DNA from: Oscillospiraceae bacterium
GTDB taxonomy: Bacteria; Bacillota; Clostridia; Oscillospirales; CAG-272
Assembly (NCBI GenBank): GCA_015064445.1
Contig: SVSE01000002.1
Span: 62,001-126,000 of the forward strand
Direction of reading: 5' to 3'
Length of the DNA stretch: 64,000 nucleotides
The translations under genes and the position numbers were made by a program. Below are positions 53,611 to 62,321 of the stretch, in pieces. The notes below the pieces were generated by a model. The model made no database searches. It was not told the origin of the DNA and saw nothing but the letters and a program-made list of their open reading frames with translations. Each line of letters starts with the position of its first letter. The first letter of the stretch is position 1.

Positions 53611-55770
53611 TTATCGATAGCTTATTTCACTGAATATCGTCGTTACAAGAGCGACCATCTTTGAGATGAGTGAAATAAAGAGCAATGCAATAAACATAAT
53701 GAATACCATACCTACGATAGTCATAATTATGGTAAGAATGTTTTTGCCCATTGAGTAGTCGTGAGTTACCTGCATACCAAGAATCATAAGGAAGCCCATC
53801 CAAATGAATGCAAGGGTTACAAGGAGTGTAGCGATTTGTCCCTCATCTCCTACCAAAACATTAGTAAGAATTGTGGAAATAACTACGAACGCAGGTACAG
53901 GGAACAATGCGTATGATGCTGCGATGAATATGTCCTTAAGGCTTCCCTCTCCATCAAACAAGGTGGTAAAGCACCAGTTTGCGATTACGAAAAGAAGAAG
54001 TGGAATAAGAACTGAAAGTATCTGCATTATTACTGTCATATAGGTTCCCTTTGGATTATAGTAATATCCTGTACCTATTGACTGATAATAGAATGCTACA
54101 ATTGTTACTGCAATAATTGCAAGAGACGCGCGTACACTACCACGCTTCTCGTGCTTCAAGTCCCAATATCCATCAAATGGATGGAACATAAGGTGGAAGC
54201 CATAGAGGACCTCCTGCTTAAAGGTCTTTCTACCAACGACGAGCTGTGCGTCCTTGTTAACCTTTGCTGCGTATCCAAAAAGCTTCGCAACGAGCATAAA
54301 TGCTACGATTATAAGAACAATCATAGGAATGAACAGAAGCTCCATTCTCTCCTTACGCATATCCTTGAATGCTGTTGCATAGTTTTCGATATCATATGCG
54401 TTCTTGTAGTACTTGATTGCCTCCTCGTACTTGCCATCACGATAAAGTGATTTACCGATAGCCACATATGCTGAGTCGAAGTTGTTGTTTCTTGCGAGTA
54501 CATCCTCCCATTTTTCAACGGCGATGTCGTACTCACCTATGCCTTGATAATAAATTGCCTCGTCAAGTATTTCTGCATACTCTGTTCTACGGAATACTGT
54601 GAATGAAGCCTTTGTAATATCAAGAACGACAAGGTTTGTTCCCTGATATGTTACTGCTCTTGCCTCAGTGATATTTCCGAGCTGACCGCCCTTATCACCG
54701 AAAATATAAAGCAAGCTTCCGTCGCTATCATAGGTATAAACCTTTGAACGCTTGGTATCAATGATTGACCATACACCGTTAGGTCCACTTGTGATATCGA
54801 TGATATCAGAAACGCCCTTAGGTGCGTTTGCATTAGCGCTTGTGGTCTTTGTTTCAAGCTCAACGCTTACCTCTCCTGCTGGTGAGAAGAATCCGTTACG
54901 GTGCATAATATCAACACCAGTTGCATTAAGAAGCTTTACAGGCGAGTAGTCTGTGAGCTTTGTTGTAAGCTGTGCAAGCTGTGACTGCTGGTCCTCTTCC
55001 TCGGAGAAAATAATTGTTGCGTATACAAATTCCTGTGTTTTAGCATCAAGGTCGATGCTCTTATAGGTTGTAGGAAGGTTTACGATTGCATCTGCTGCGC
55101 TTGGGCTTATCTTTTGAATAAGAGCCTCAAGAGCTGTAACGCTTACCTTTGGTGCACCGATAAAGTTGATAAACTGTCCATCGGCTGTAAGAACGATAAT
55201 ACCCTCTGTTGTCTTGTTAGAAACAACGAAGATTCTTCCGTGCTTATCAACTACGCAACCGATAGGTGCATATTGACCTGTTTTGATAAGCTCTGAAACA
55301 GGCTCACTGATTTCACGAATGAACGATCCATCATCCTGATTGAACACGAGAATTCTCTTATTAAAGGTATCGCACACATAAAGTCCCTTCATTTCTCCTG
55401 AATCAACAACAAATGTGCTTGTTGGGGAGCTGAAGGTATCATCTACACCGTCGTTGTTTACGAAGGTTTTGATTATGTATTTGAGTCTATAATGCTTGTC
55501 GGTAACTACTATTCTATTATTACCTGCGTCGGTAATATAGAGGTTACCCTCCTCGTCAGCCTCAATATCAGATGGAGCTGTAAGCTTAACATCAAGACCA
55601 AGCGTTGCAGAGTCGATTGCGACATCTGGAACATATGCGTCAGGAGAGTTAAGAAGCTCGCCATCGATTGAGTAGGTATAGGTTGAATAAGGAGTTGCAG
55701 CGCTTGCAACGATAGGAAGAACCATAAGAAGCGCTAATATAAATAATGTTACTTTTGTTAACTTCTTCAT
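53611..55770 (-). CDS. NHL-repeat, TPR and Yip1-domain membrane protein
   Basis: This 719-residue protein combines a signal peptide (1-23), an NHL-type beta-propeller outside the cell (about 45-400: ITDAGNNRIVVTD, YVCDTFNKRILVF, GRIFVVSN), two or three TPR-like helical pairs (about 405-475: YDIAVEKWEDVLARNN, YREGKYEEAIKYYKNAYDI type), a membrane helix near 490 and a C-terminal Yip1-type domain of five helices (about 515-719). It lies 9 bp after the first permease pair. A sensor or assembly factor for the transporter is inferred. Confidence 0.86.
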   Translation of the reverse strand: MKKLTKVTLFILALLMVLPIVASAATPYSTYTYSIDGELLNSPDAYVPDVAIDSATLGLDVKLTAPSDIEADEEGNLYITDAGNNRIVVTDKHYRLKYIIKTFVNNDGVDDTFSSPTSTFVVDSGEMKGLYVCDTFNKRILVFNQDDGSFIREISEPVSELIKTGQYAPIGCVVDKHGRIFVVSNKTTEGIIVLTADGQFINFIGAPKVSVTALEALIQKISPSAADAIVNLPTTYKSIDLDAKTQEFVYATIIFSEEEDQQSQLAQLTTKLTDYSPVKLLNATGVDIMHRNGFFSPAGEVSVELETKTTSANANAPKGVSDIIDITSGPNGVWSIIDTKRSKVYTYDSDGSLLYIFGDKGGQLGNITEARAVTYQGTNLVVLDITKASFTVFRRTEYAEILDEAIYYQGIGEYDIAVEKWEDVLARNNNFDSAYVAIGKSLYRDGKYEEAIKYYKNAYDIENYATAFKDMRKERMELLFIPMIVLIIVAFMLVAKLFGYAAKVNKDAQLVVGRKTFKQEVLYGFHLMFHPFDGYWDLKHEKRGSVRASLAIIAVTIVAFYYQSIGTGYYYNPKGTYMTVIMQILSVLIPLLLFVIANWCFTTLFDGEGSLKDIFIAASYALFPVPAFVVISTILTNVLVGDEGQIATLLVTLAFIWMGFLMILGMQVTHDYSMGKNILTIIMTIVGMVFIMFIALLFISLISKMVALVTTIFSEISYR

Positions 55771-55779
55771 ATTTCCTCC

Positions 55780-56652
55780 TTAGTCCTTCATACCACTTGT
55801 TCCCATTGTTTGTATTACATTACTCTGTGATACAACGAATACGATAATAGGAACGAGCATCATAATTACGGTAGCGGCAGCAGAAGCACCCATACGAGCT
55901 ACACCACCTGCAGTAATCTGCGAGATTGCGTAGTTAAGAGTTTTCCATTGCTCACTATAAATGTAAATTGAAGCACCTGTCTGCCAAAGTCCCTGGAAGG
56001 AGTAAATAATAAGTGTAATCCAGCCTGGCTTAACCATTGGCATAGCGATGGTCCAGAAGGTCTTAAGCTCACTACATCCATCAAGACGTGCGCTTTCAAG
56101 TGTTGAATCCTGAATTGAGGAGTCCATAAACTGCTTCATAAGGTAAAGACCAGTTGCACTTCCCCATGCAGGAATAATGATTGACAACGGATTATCAAGA
56201 AGTCCGATTGCAGAAAGTGTAATGAAGTTCGCAATGCTTGTTACAGTAGATGTAAACATAAGCGAGTTCTGAATGATTTTAAATGTTCCCTTTCTGCCTG
56301 GGAATGGTATCTTAGAAAGTGCATATGCTGCAAGTGATGAGAAGAATATGTTTCCGAAGGTACCTGCAAATGTGATAAGAACCGTGTTAAAGATATATCT
56401 TGAGAATGGCACCCATGAGTCACTCAAAAGATAGAAGAGGTCACCGAAGTTTTTAAGGGTTGGCTTAGCAACATAAAATCTTGGTGGGAATACCCAAAGC
56501 TCATCAAGAGGCTTAAGGGATTGAATTACAACATAGTACATAGGCAAGAACATAAATACGCCCATGATTGCAAGGAATATGAAAATTCCTGTGTCGCCTC
56601 CAACCGAACGGTTGAGGACTACCTGGTGGTTTCTGACTCTCATTTTCTGCAT
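55780..56652 (-). CDS. Carbohydrate ABC transporter permease, first pair (MalG type)
   Basis: This 290-residue permease has six helices and the EAA loop ESARLDGCSELKTFWTIAMP (about 190). I place the start at 56652, which follows GGTGGG by 8 bp and lies 1 bp after the stop of the preceding gene (TGATATG); an in-frame TTG at 56673 has no ribosome site. It pairs with the gene just upstream. Confidence 0.93.
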   Translation of the reverse strand: MQKMRVRNHQVVLNRSVGGDTGIFIFLAIMGVFMFLPMYYVVIQSLKPLDELWVFPPRFYVAKPTLKNFGDLFYLLSDSWVPFSRYIFNTVLITFAGTFGNIFFSSLAAYALSKIPFPGRKGTFKIIQNSLMFTSTVTSIANFITLSAIGLLDNPLSIIIPAWGSATGLYLMKQFMDSSIQDSTLESARLDGCSELKTFWTIAMPMVKPGWITLIIYSFQGLWQTGASIYIYSEQWKTLNYAISQITAGGVARMGASAAATVIMMLVPIIVFVVSQSNVIQTMGTSGMKD

Positions 56653-56653
56653 A

Positions 56654-57700
56654 TCATTGTCCCACCTTTGCAATTATTTTCTTAACAAGCATATTCGCGC
56701 CTATCATAATAAGGAACAAAACGAATGCTATAGAGGAAGCATAACCTACCTCCCAACGCTGGTTACCATAGTCATCGATACAGTGCATAATTGTATGGCA
56801 CGAATAGTTAACTGATGGGAATCCGCAGAGGGCTGTTACTACACCACCGAAGTTGAATGCGCCTGTAATTGACATTACCGCACCAAACATAAGGTGGTTT
56901 TTCATTTGTGGAAGTGTTATGTACCAAAGCTCCTGCCATCTGTTTTTAACGCCGTCGATAGCAGCTGCCTCAAATTGGTTTTTATCAAGTGTTTGAAGAC
57001 CGCCTATGAATGAAAGGAATGCTGTACCAAGTGACATCCAAAGAGCAACAACTATACAAAGAGTCATTGCATACTTCTCGTCGTGGAACCAAAGAACAGG
57101 GGCATCAATAAGACCGAGGTCAAGCATTGTACCGTTTACCCATCCGTATGCGTCATCTGAGAAGAGTGCTGACCAAATGGTGTAAGCACCACCTGAGATT
57201 GAAGGCGCATAGAATATAAGTGTGATAACTGCTCTAAGCTTTGGAGCAAGCTCGTTGATGAACCACGCAACGAGGAATGAAAGGATATAGGATACAGGTC
57301 CTATTACCATAGCGAATACGAGTGTATTTTTACAAGCCTGCAAGAAGATATCATCCTCAAAGAACAGTCTTGTATAGTTATCAAGTCCGATAAAGATATC
57401 CCAGTTTATTTCAAGCATATTAAATGAAGTAAAGCTGAGAATGAATGAAAGCAATACAGGGAAAAGTGTGAAGAGAATGAACACGAACATAAATGGTGCG
57501 ATCATAAAGTATGCAACCTTATTTCTCTTCATTTCCTTTATTGTCCATTGGGCCATTGTCATATCTTTTCTGGCAACAGCCTTTCTGGGAGTTCCATCGT
57601 GATCTAAGCCGGTACTTGGTGTGTCGTCGCAAAAATCGGCATAAACTCTATTAAATTCGGCTGCCGGTAATTTGCGTAATGGTGAATTATTTGTAGCCAT
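56654..57700 (-). CDS. Carbohydrate ABC transporter permease, first pair (MalF type)
   Basis: This 348-residue permease has an N-terminal cytoplasmic tail of about 58 residues, six helices and the EAA loop EAAAIDGVKNRWQELWYITLP (about 240). It is the second gene of the operon, 31 bp after the binding protein gene, and is the likely direct partner of that protein. The energy-giving ATPase is missing from the operon; a shared MsmX-type ATPase elsewhere is expected. Confidence 0.93.
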   Translation of the reverse strand: MATNNSPLRKLPAAEFNRVYADFCDDTPSTGLDHDGTPRKAVARKDMTMAQWTIKEMKRNKVAYFMIAPFMFVFILFTLFPVLLSFILSFTSFNMLEINWDIFIGLDNYTRLFFEDDIFLQACKNTLVFAMVIGPVSYILSFLVAWFINELAPKLRAVITLIFYAPSISGGAYTIWSALFSDDAYGWVNGTMLDLGLIDAPVLWFHDEKYAMTLCIVVALWMSLGTAFLSFIGGLQTLDKNQFEAAAIDGVKNRWQELWYITLPQMKNHLMFGAVMSITGAFNFGGVVTALCGFPSVNYSCHTIMHCIDDYGNQRWEVGYASSIAFVLFLIMIGANMLVKKIIAKVGQ

Positions 57701-57731
57701 TATTTCTCTCCTTTACAAGTATTTTTCCGAC

Positions 57732-60700
57732 TTATCTACCAACGATTACTTTTTCGCCGGTTGTAACATCGATGTAGTCCATACCGAATTCAATTCTTCT
57801 TCTTGTAATTTCCTTATTGATACCAGTTACATAAGAAAGAAGTGAGTCAGCTGGGTCCTTTGATTCGTTATAAGCTGCAAGGAATGCGAAGTTTACATAT
57901 CTTGCGAGATAGTAGCTTCCTGGATAGTTAGGAACAGCTGCAAGGTTGTTGAACTGTGCAAGGATTGCATCTCTTTCGTCATTTGTCCAAGGAATTTCCT
58001 TGATTGCCTCGGTGTTAGGTGTTGGGTGACGGCCTGCGATACCTTGAATTGATACCATTTCGTTGGTATATGCAACCTGACAATCCTTACCTACATACCA
58101 TTTCATAAACTCCCATGCGTTCTGACCGTTCTCACAGCCATCAAGCATGATAACACCAGTTACAGTAGCGATTGCGCTATTGTTGATGTACTTTGTTCCG
58201 TCTTCTCTTTCGTGCTCATAGCCTGGAAGAACTGTGAAGCCCCAAAGACCAGAAAGCTCTGATGCGAAGAGTGTGAGCTGGTTACATGAGGTGTAGTCAG
58301 CAATCGCAATAGGCATTTCACCTGTTCTGAAGCGGTTTGCAAAGTCAAACACGGTTGGGAGTGAATATTGTGTGTACATATTACAAAGTGATGTGAACCC
58401 CTTAAGAACGCCTGTATCGTCGAAGTTAATCTGCATACCGCCATTCTTGTAGGCTTCATTATTACTTTGATATATAAAGGTGTAAATATCGTTCTGAATA
58501 CCTATTTCCATGTGGTTATACTGGAGAACAGGAATCATAGCAAGAACATCCTCCCATGTTTCAGGGATATCGAGGTCAAGCTGTGAAAGAATATCCTTAC
58601 GATAGAAGAGCATCGAGAAGTTGAGCTTGTCAGGAAGAGCGTAATAGGTATACTCTCTTTCGGCATTCTCGGAGCTATCGTGAAGGGTAAGAGGAACGAC
58701 TGCCATATCAGGGAACCATGAAAGAACATCGTCAGTATCGTTTTCGATATATTCGTTAAGTGGCAATACTGCACTACGAAGTGCGAAGTCGATAATCTGC
58801 GCGCTCGCCTCCATCAAGGAAACATCTGGTCCTGCATTTGCAAGAACGGAAGGAAGAAGTGTTCCACCTGATACGAGCTTAAGGTTAGCTGATATGCCTG
58901 TTTTTGGTGTAAAATCATTATCTATAAGGCTTCTCATTACTTGTGCTTGGTCGCGTCCTGATGCCATCCATACCTCAACAGGATCAACCTTAGAGTTCTC
59001 ATCGGTTGTTGAGCCGAGAGAGTTATAGTCTGTGATAAAGCTATAGAAGAACATTCTAAGCTCATACCACAAGGATTCAAAGAAATTACCATCGCTCTTT
59101 GGCAATTCTGAATTTGCGCTTTGAATTGTAATATAGTCAACCTTCAATGGCTGTGCCGATACATTTGTTATCCAAGTACCAAGTGAGCCGAGCTGTGTCT
59201 TAAAGGTTTCGAGGTTACCTGCAATATCAGCATCTCCACCACTCGCCATTTTACCGAGGAGTATGTAGAGCTGTTCAAGTGTTGCAGTGTTCTCACCCTT
59301 CAAGCCTGTTGTATCAGAGAGGTATGTGTAAACTCTCTTGAGGTTAAAGGACTCGGTCATAAGAGTTTCGATAACATCAGGCATTACCTTTGAGAAGTTG
59401 TATGTACGGTTCTTATCAGGGTTGCTACCTGTAAGCTTAACAATCTGCAAGTATGCGTTGTTAAGGTTAGCAAGTGTTGAGGAAATTTGTCTTAACTGCT
59501 CGCCCATATCGGAAAGAACAGCCTCAAACTTAATTGTATATGGCTCTTCTCTTGCCTCAAGATAGAATACAAAATCTTGATTTCCAGAGCCGAGATACTT
59601 TGTTTCCCACTTGCTTGTGTAGTCAAAGCGACAATCTGCTGCCTCAACAAAAGGAAGCTCATCGTCGATATAAACCTTACGAGAAACATACATGTTAGAA
59701 AGAAGGTCCTGCTTATAGCGCATAGCTATTCCGTAGTAGCCACTCTCTGTTACCTTTACCTCATAGGTAATCCAGTCACCAACTGTGCTCCACTGTGTTC
59801 CACCTGCGATATTGTACTTTTGTACCTGTGCAGACTGTGGACCTGTAAGACCACTTGTGATAGGTGATGTTCTATCCTGAAGAGGATAAATTGTAACGCT
59901 TGAGGTGTTAGTTACCTTCTCTGCCTCGATGAAGATTGCAGGAGCACTTGGAGTGTTAGCTGCAATGTCTCCGTGCTTTGCGATATATTCTTGATATGTA
60001 GGAATTGAAATTTTGGAAACAGGACGAAGCACGATATCGCCAAGAGCTACTGGCTCTCTTGTGCTTTCGAGAGTGATTGTATTCTCTCCTGCCTGGAAGA
60101 AGAATTCAAATGGCTCGGTATAGTATCCGTTTGAGTCCTGAAGAGTACGAACAACCCACTTTGGATCCTCGGAAACTGATGGACGAATATCGTTACCATT
60201 ACCGTCCTGCTTGAATGATTCCTTTCCATTTTCGTCAATTACATAATCGTATTTCCACACCTTTGAGAGGACAATAGAACGAGCCTCTGAGAAAGGAATT
60301 TCTCCATTGATGGAAAATACACGCTCAATAGATGTGGTTTTGCCCACAATCTGACAATATGGGATGTCAATTTGATAGAATCCCGTCACAGGAACATTGA
60401 ATTTCCATGTGATTTTACCGGTATCGGATGTTTTGAGCACATCATCCTTACCGTAGTAGCCGTCTACCTTTTCGATAGCTGAGGTTGTATCGGATGCAAC
60501 GATATCGTCAACTATATCGATTACAACATCCGTCATACCCTCGGTTGTTTCTTGCTTCCCAGCATACTTGTCCTGATACTCCTTGTAAGAGAGAGCATTA
60601 AGAATCTCACTTACATCGGAAATGGACACCTTATTGGAAGAAGAATCATCCGCGCTGTCGGTAGCGGCAGATACAGGCATAGCTACTGCGCCCGCTAACA

Positions 60701-60749
60701 TCATAGCGCAGATGAGAAATGCCAGCAATCTTTTCGCCTTCTTTTTCAT
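57732..60749 (-). CDS. Large extracellular solute-binding protein
   Basis: This 1005-residue protein starts with a signal peptide (MKKKAKRLLAFLICAMMLAG, cleavage near VSA-AT) that has no good lipobox. Residues about 40-420 look like two beta-sandwich carbohydrate-binding domains (VTGFYQIDIPYCQIVGK and ESGYYGIAMRYKQDLLSNMY, each with a VxIxxExPFxEA-like segment). From about 585 to 985 is a family 1 solute-binding domain (VEVWMASGRDQAQVM, YYALPDKLNFSMLFYRKDIL, IPETWEDVLAMIP). Usual length is about 430-550, so this one is doubled by its N-terminal part. Substrate unknown. Confidence 0.9.
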   Translation of the reverse strand: MKKKAKRLLAFLICAMMLAGAVAMPVSAATDSADDSSSNKVSISDVSEILNALSYKEYQDKYAGKQETTEGMTDVVIDIVDDIVASDTTSAIEKVDGYYGKDDVLKTSDTGKITWKFNVPVTGFYQIDIPYCQIVGKTTSIERVFSINGEIPFSEARSIVLSKVWKYDYVIDENGKESFKQDGNGNDIRPSVSEDPKWVVRTLQDSNGYYTEPFEFFFQAGENTITLESTREPVALGDIVLRPVSKISIPTYQEYIAKHGDIAANTPSAPAIFIEAEKVTNTSSVTIYPLQDRTSPITSGLTGPQSAQVQKYNIAGGTQWSTVGDWITYEVKVTESGYYGIAMRYKQDLLSNMYVSRKVYIDDELPFVEAADCRFDYTSKWETKYLGSGNQDFVFYLEAREEPYTIKFEAVLSDMGEQLRQISSTLANLNNAYLQIVKLTGSNPDKNRTYNFSKVMPDVIETLMTESFNLKRVYTYLSDTTGLKGENTATLEQLYILLGKMASGGDADIAGNLETFKTQLGSLGTWITNVSAQPLKVDYITIQSANSELPKSDGNFFESLWYELRMFFYSFITDYNSLGSTTDENSKVDPVEVWMASGRDQAQVMRSLIDNDFTPKTGISANLKLVSGGTLLPSVLANAGPDVSLMEASAQIIDFALRSAVLPLNEYIENDTDDVLSWFPDMAVVPLTLHDSSENAEREYTYYALPDKLNFSMLFYRKDILSQLDLDIPETWEDVLAMIPVLQYNHMEIGIQNDIYTFIYQSNNEAYKNGGMQINFDDTGVLKGFTSLCNMYTQYSLPTVFDFANRFRTGEMPIAIADYTSCNQLTLFASELSGLWGFTVLPGYEHEREDGTKYINNSAIATVTGVIMLDGCENGQNAWEFMKWYVGKDCQVAYTNEMVSIQGIAGRHPTPNTEAIKEIPWTNDERDAILAQFNNLAAVPNYPGSYYLARYVNFAFLAAYNESKDPADSLLSYVTGINKEITRRRIEFGMDYIDVTTGEKVIVGR

Positions 60750-60779
60750 AAGAAACCTCCGTTAATTTTGCAAAATATT

Positions 60780-60830
60780 CGCCACCGAGCGAAGGTGGCG
60801 TTGTGCCTATATACACGCGTATATGGGCGT
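60780..60830 (-). promoter_or_regulatory. Two leader hairpins of the transporter operon
   Basis: In the transcript, the first hairpin pairs ATATAC with GTATAT around GCGT (60826-60811) and is extended by GCC/GGC; the second pairs CGCCACC with GGTGGCG around a 7-base loop (60800-60780). The ribosome site AACGGAGG follows. The leader is about 90 bases. They may stabilise the transcript or regulate it; neither is a known riboswitch to me. Confidence 0.5.
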
Positions 60831-60845
60831 CTTTATGCAAAGATA

Positions 60846-60874
60846 ATTGTACCATACCGAAAAAACAAAGTCAA
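60846..60874 (-). promoter_or_regulatory. Promoter of the transporter operon
   Basis: TTGACT (60874-60869) and TACAAT (60851-60846) on the minus strand are 17 bp apart. Confidence 0.72.
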
Positions 60875-61243
60875 GAACTATATTTATATATAAAATTTAA
60901 AGCGCATTTTAAATAAAAAATGCTCGAGCGCGTTTTTTCCTTATTATTAATTTTTTGTAAATTTTTTGGAGAAATTTTTACCCCTTTTAAAAATGGTAGA
61001 ATTTCCTTTTATCAAGCCGGTTTCGACATTTTTTGCACGACAAATTGTGAACAAATTATGAACAAATTTGAAAAATTCATTTTGTAAGTATTGCACAAAT
61101 CGAAAGGTCGATTTTTGACATTTCTCACAATGCAACAAACTTTTTTGGGCTATTTTTTGCATTTTGGAAAAATTAGGCAAATTTTTCCGAATTTTGGTGC
61201 TTTTTTATCTTTAAAAAAATCGACAGTTTTTTCCTCTGCCCTA

Positions 61244-61272
61244 TTGACTTTACGGGCATTTTCTTTTATAAT
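61244..61272 (+). promoter_or_regulatory. ROK kinase promoter
   Basis: TTGACT (61244-61249) and a perfect TATAAT (61267-61272) are 17 bp apart, 30 bp before the ATG. Confidence 0.78.
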
Positions 61273-61302
61273 TAAAGTACAAACTATTAAGGAGAACTCA
61301 CA

Positions 61303-62265
61303 ATGTATTATTTAGGTATTGACCTCGGTGGAACAAACATCGCCGCAGGTATTGTAGATGAAAACAGTAAAATTCTTTTGAAGGGCTCGGTTCCTACTAT
61401 GGCGAACAGAGATGGCAAGCTTATCATTAAGGATATGGCAGAGCTTTGCAAGAGACTTGTTGCAGATATGGGCTTGACAATTGATGATATTGAGTATGCA
61501 GGTATCGCAACTCCTGGTACTGCTAATTCCGACACAGGTGTTGTTGAATATGCAAACAACCTTCCTTTCGTAAACTTCCCTATCGCCGATCTTTTGAAGG
61601 AATATCTCGGTGTTAAAAAGGTTTACATAGAAAATGACGCTAATGCCGCTGCAAAGGCTGAGGCTGTTGCAGGTGCTGCTAAGGGTGCAAAGTATTCAGT
61701 TATGATTACTCTCGGCACAGGTCTTGGTGGTGGTATCGTTCTTGACGGCAAGGTATATTCTGGCTTTAACCACGCAGGTGCTGAGCTTGGACACGTTGTT
61801 ATCGAAAAGGACGGAAAGCCTTGCTCATGTGGCAGAAAGGGCTGTTGGGAGGCATATAGCTCTGCAACAGGTCTTGTTAATATGACTAAGCAAAGACTCG
61901 TTGAGGCAAGAGCTAATGGTGTTCATTCTCTTATTGATGATATGATTGACAAGGATCTTAACAGAGTTAACGCTCGTGTTGCATTCGCTGCTATGAAGCA
62001 AGGGGACGAGCTTGGTGCAAAGATCGTTGACGAATATATTGACTACCTTGCAAGTGGTGTTGCAACTATGATTAACATTTTCCAACCAAATGTCCTCTCT
62101 ATTGGTGGTGGCGTTTGCAACGAAAAGGATTACCTACTTGTTCCACTTAAGGAAAAGGTATTCAAGGAAACCTATTCAAGAGATCCTGCAAAGCAGACTG
62201 AAATCAAGATTGCTGAGCTTGGAAACGATGCTGGCATTGTTGGTGCAGCTTCACTCGGACTTTAA
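61303..62265 (+). CDS. ROK family sugar kinase (glucokinase-like)
   Basis: This 320-residue protein has the phosphate loop GIDLGGTNIAAGIVDE, catalytic Asp in ENDANAAAKAE, GTGLGGGIVLDGKV and the ROK zinc group CSCGRKGCWEAYSSATG. It has no N-terminal DNA-binding domain, so it is a kinase and not a repressor. Glucose is the most common substrate; N-acetylglucosamine or mannose remain possible. It could feed sugars released by the transporter or NagA pathways. Confidence 0.92.
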   Translation: MYYLGIDLGGTNIAAGIVDENSKILLKGSVPTMANRDGKLIIKDMAELCKRLVADMGLTIDDIEYAGIATPGTANSDTGVVEYANNLPFVNFPIADLLKEYLGVKKVYIENDANAAAKAEAVAGAAKGAKYSVMITLGTGLGGGIVLDGKVYSGFNHAGAELGHVVIEKDGKPCSCGRKGCWEAYSSATGLVNMTKQRLVEARANGVHSLIDDMIDKDLNRVNARVAFAAMKQGDELGAKIVDEYIDYLASGVATMINIFQPNVLSIGGGVCNEKDYLLVPLKEKVFKETYSRDPAKQTEIKIAELGNDAGIVGAASLGL

Positions 62266-62293
62266 TAAAAAAGCGTGGCTCGCCCACGCTTTT
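62266..62293 (+). terminator. ROK kinase terminator
   Basis: AAAAGCGTG pairs with CACGCTTTT around a 7-base loop. It lies 29 bp before recG, so recG is either read through or uses a promoter I cannot see. Confidence 0.8.
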
Positions 62294-62321
62294 GTTCTAT
62301 TTATTCTACAAGGAGGTAGCT

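Larger units (their letters stand above)
60750..61302. other. AT-rich intergenic region between divergent genes
   Basis: This 553-bp gap holds the operon leader and promoter on the left and the ROK kinase promoter on the right. Between 60880 and 61240 it is T- and A-rich with small hairpins (AAATCG and CGATTT near 61097-61114). I see no gene with a ribosome site and no RNA family I recognise. Confidence 0.6.

Noticed and set aside
60947..61180. Possible small minus-strand gene in the AT-rich gap
   Set aside because: Its composition (Lys, Phe, Asn) is that of random AT-rich DNA, with no ribosome site and no known motif.
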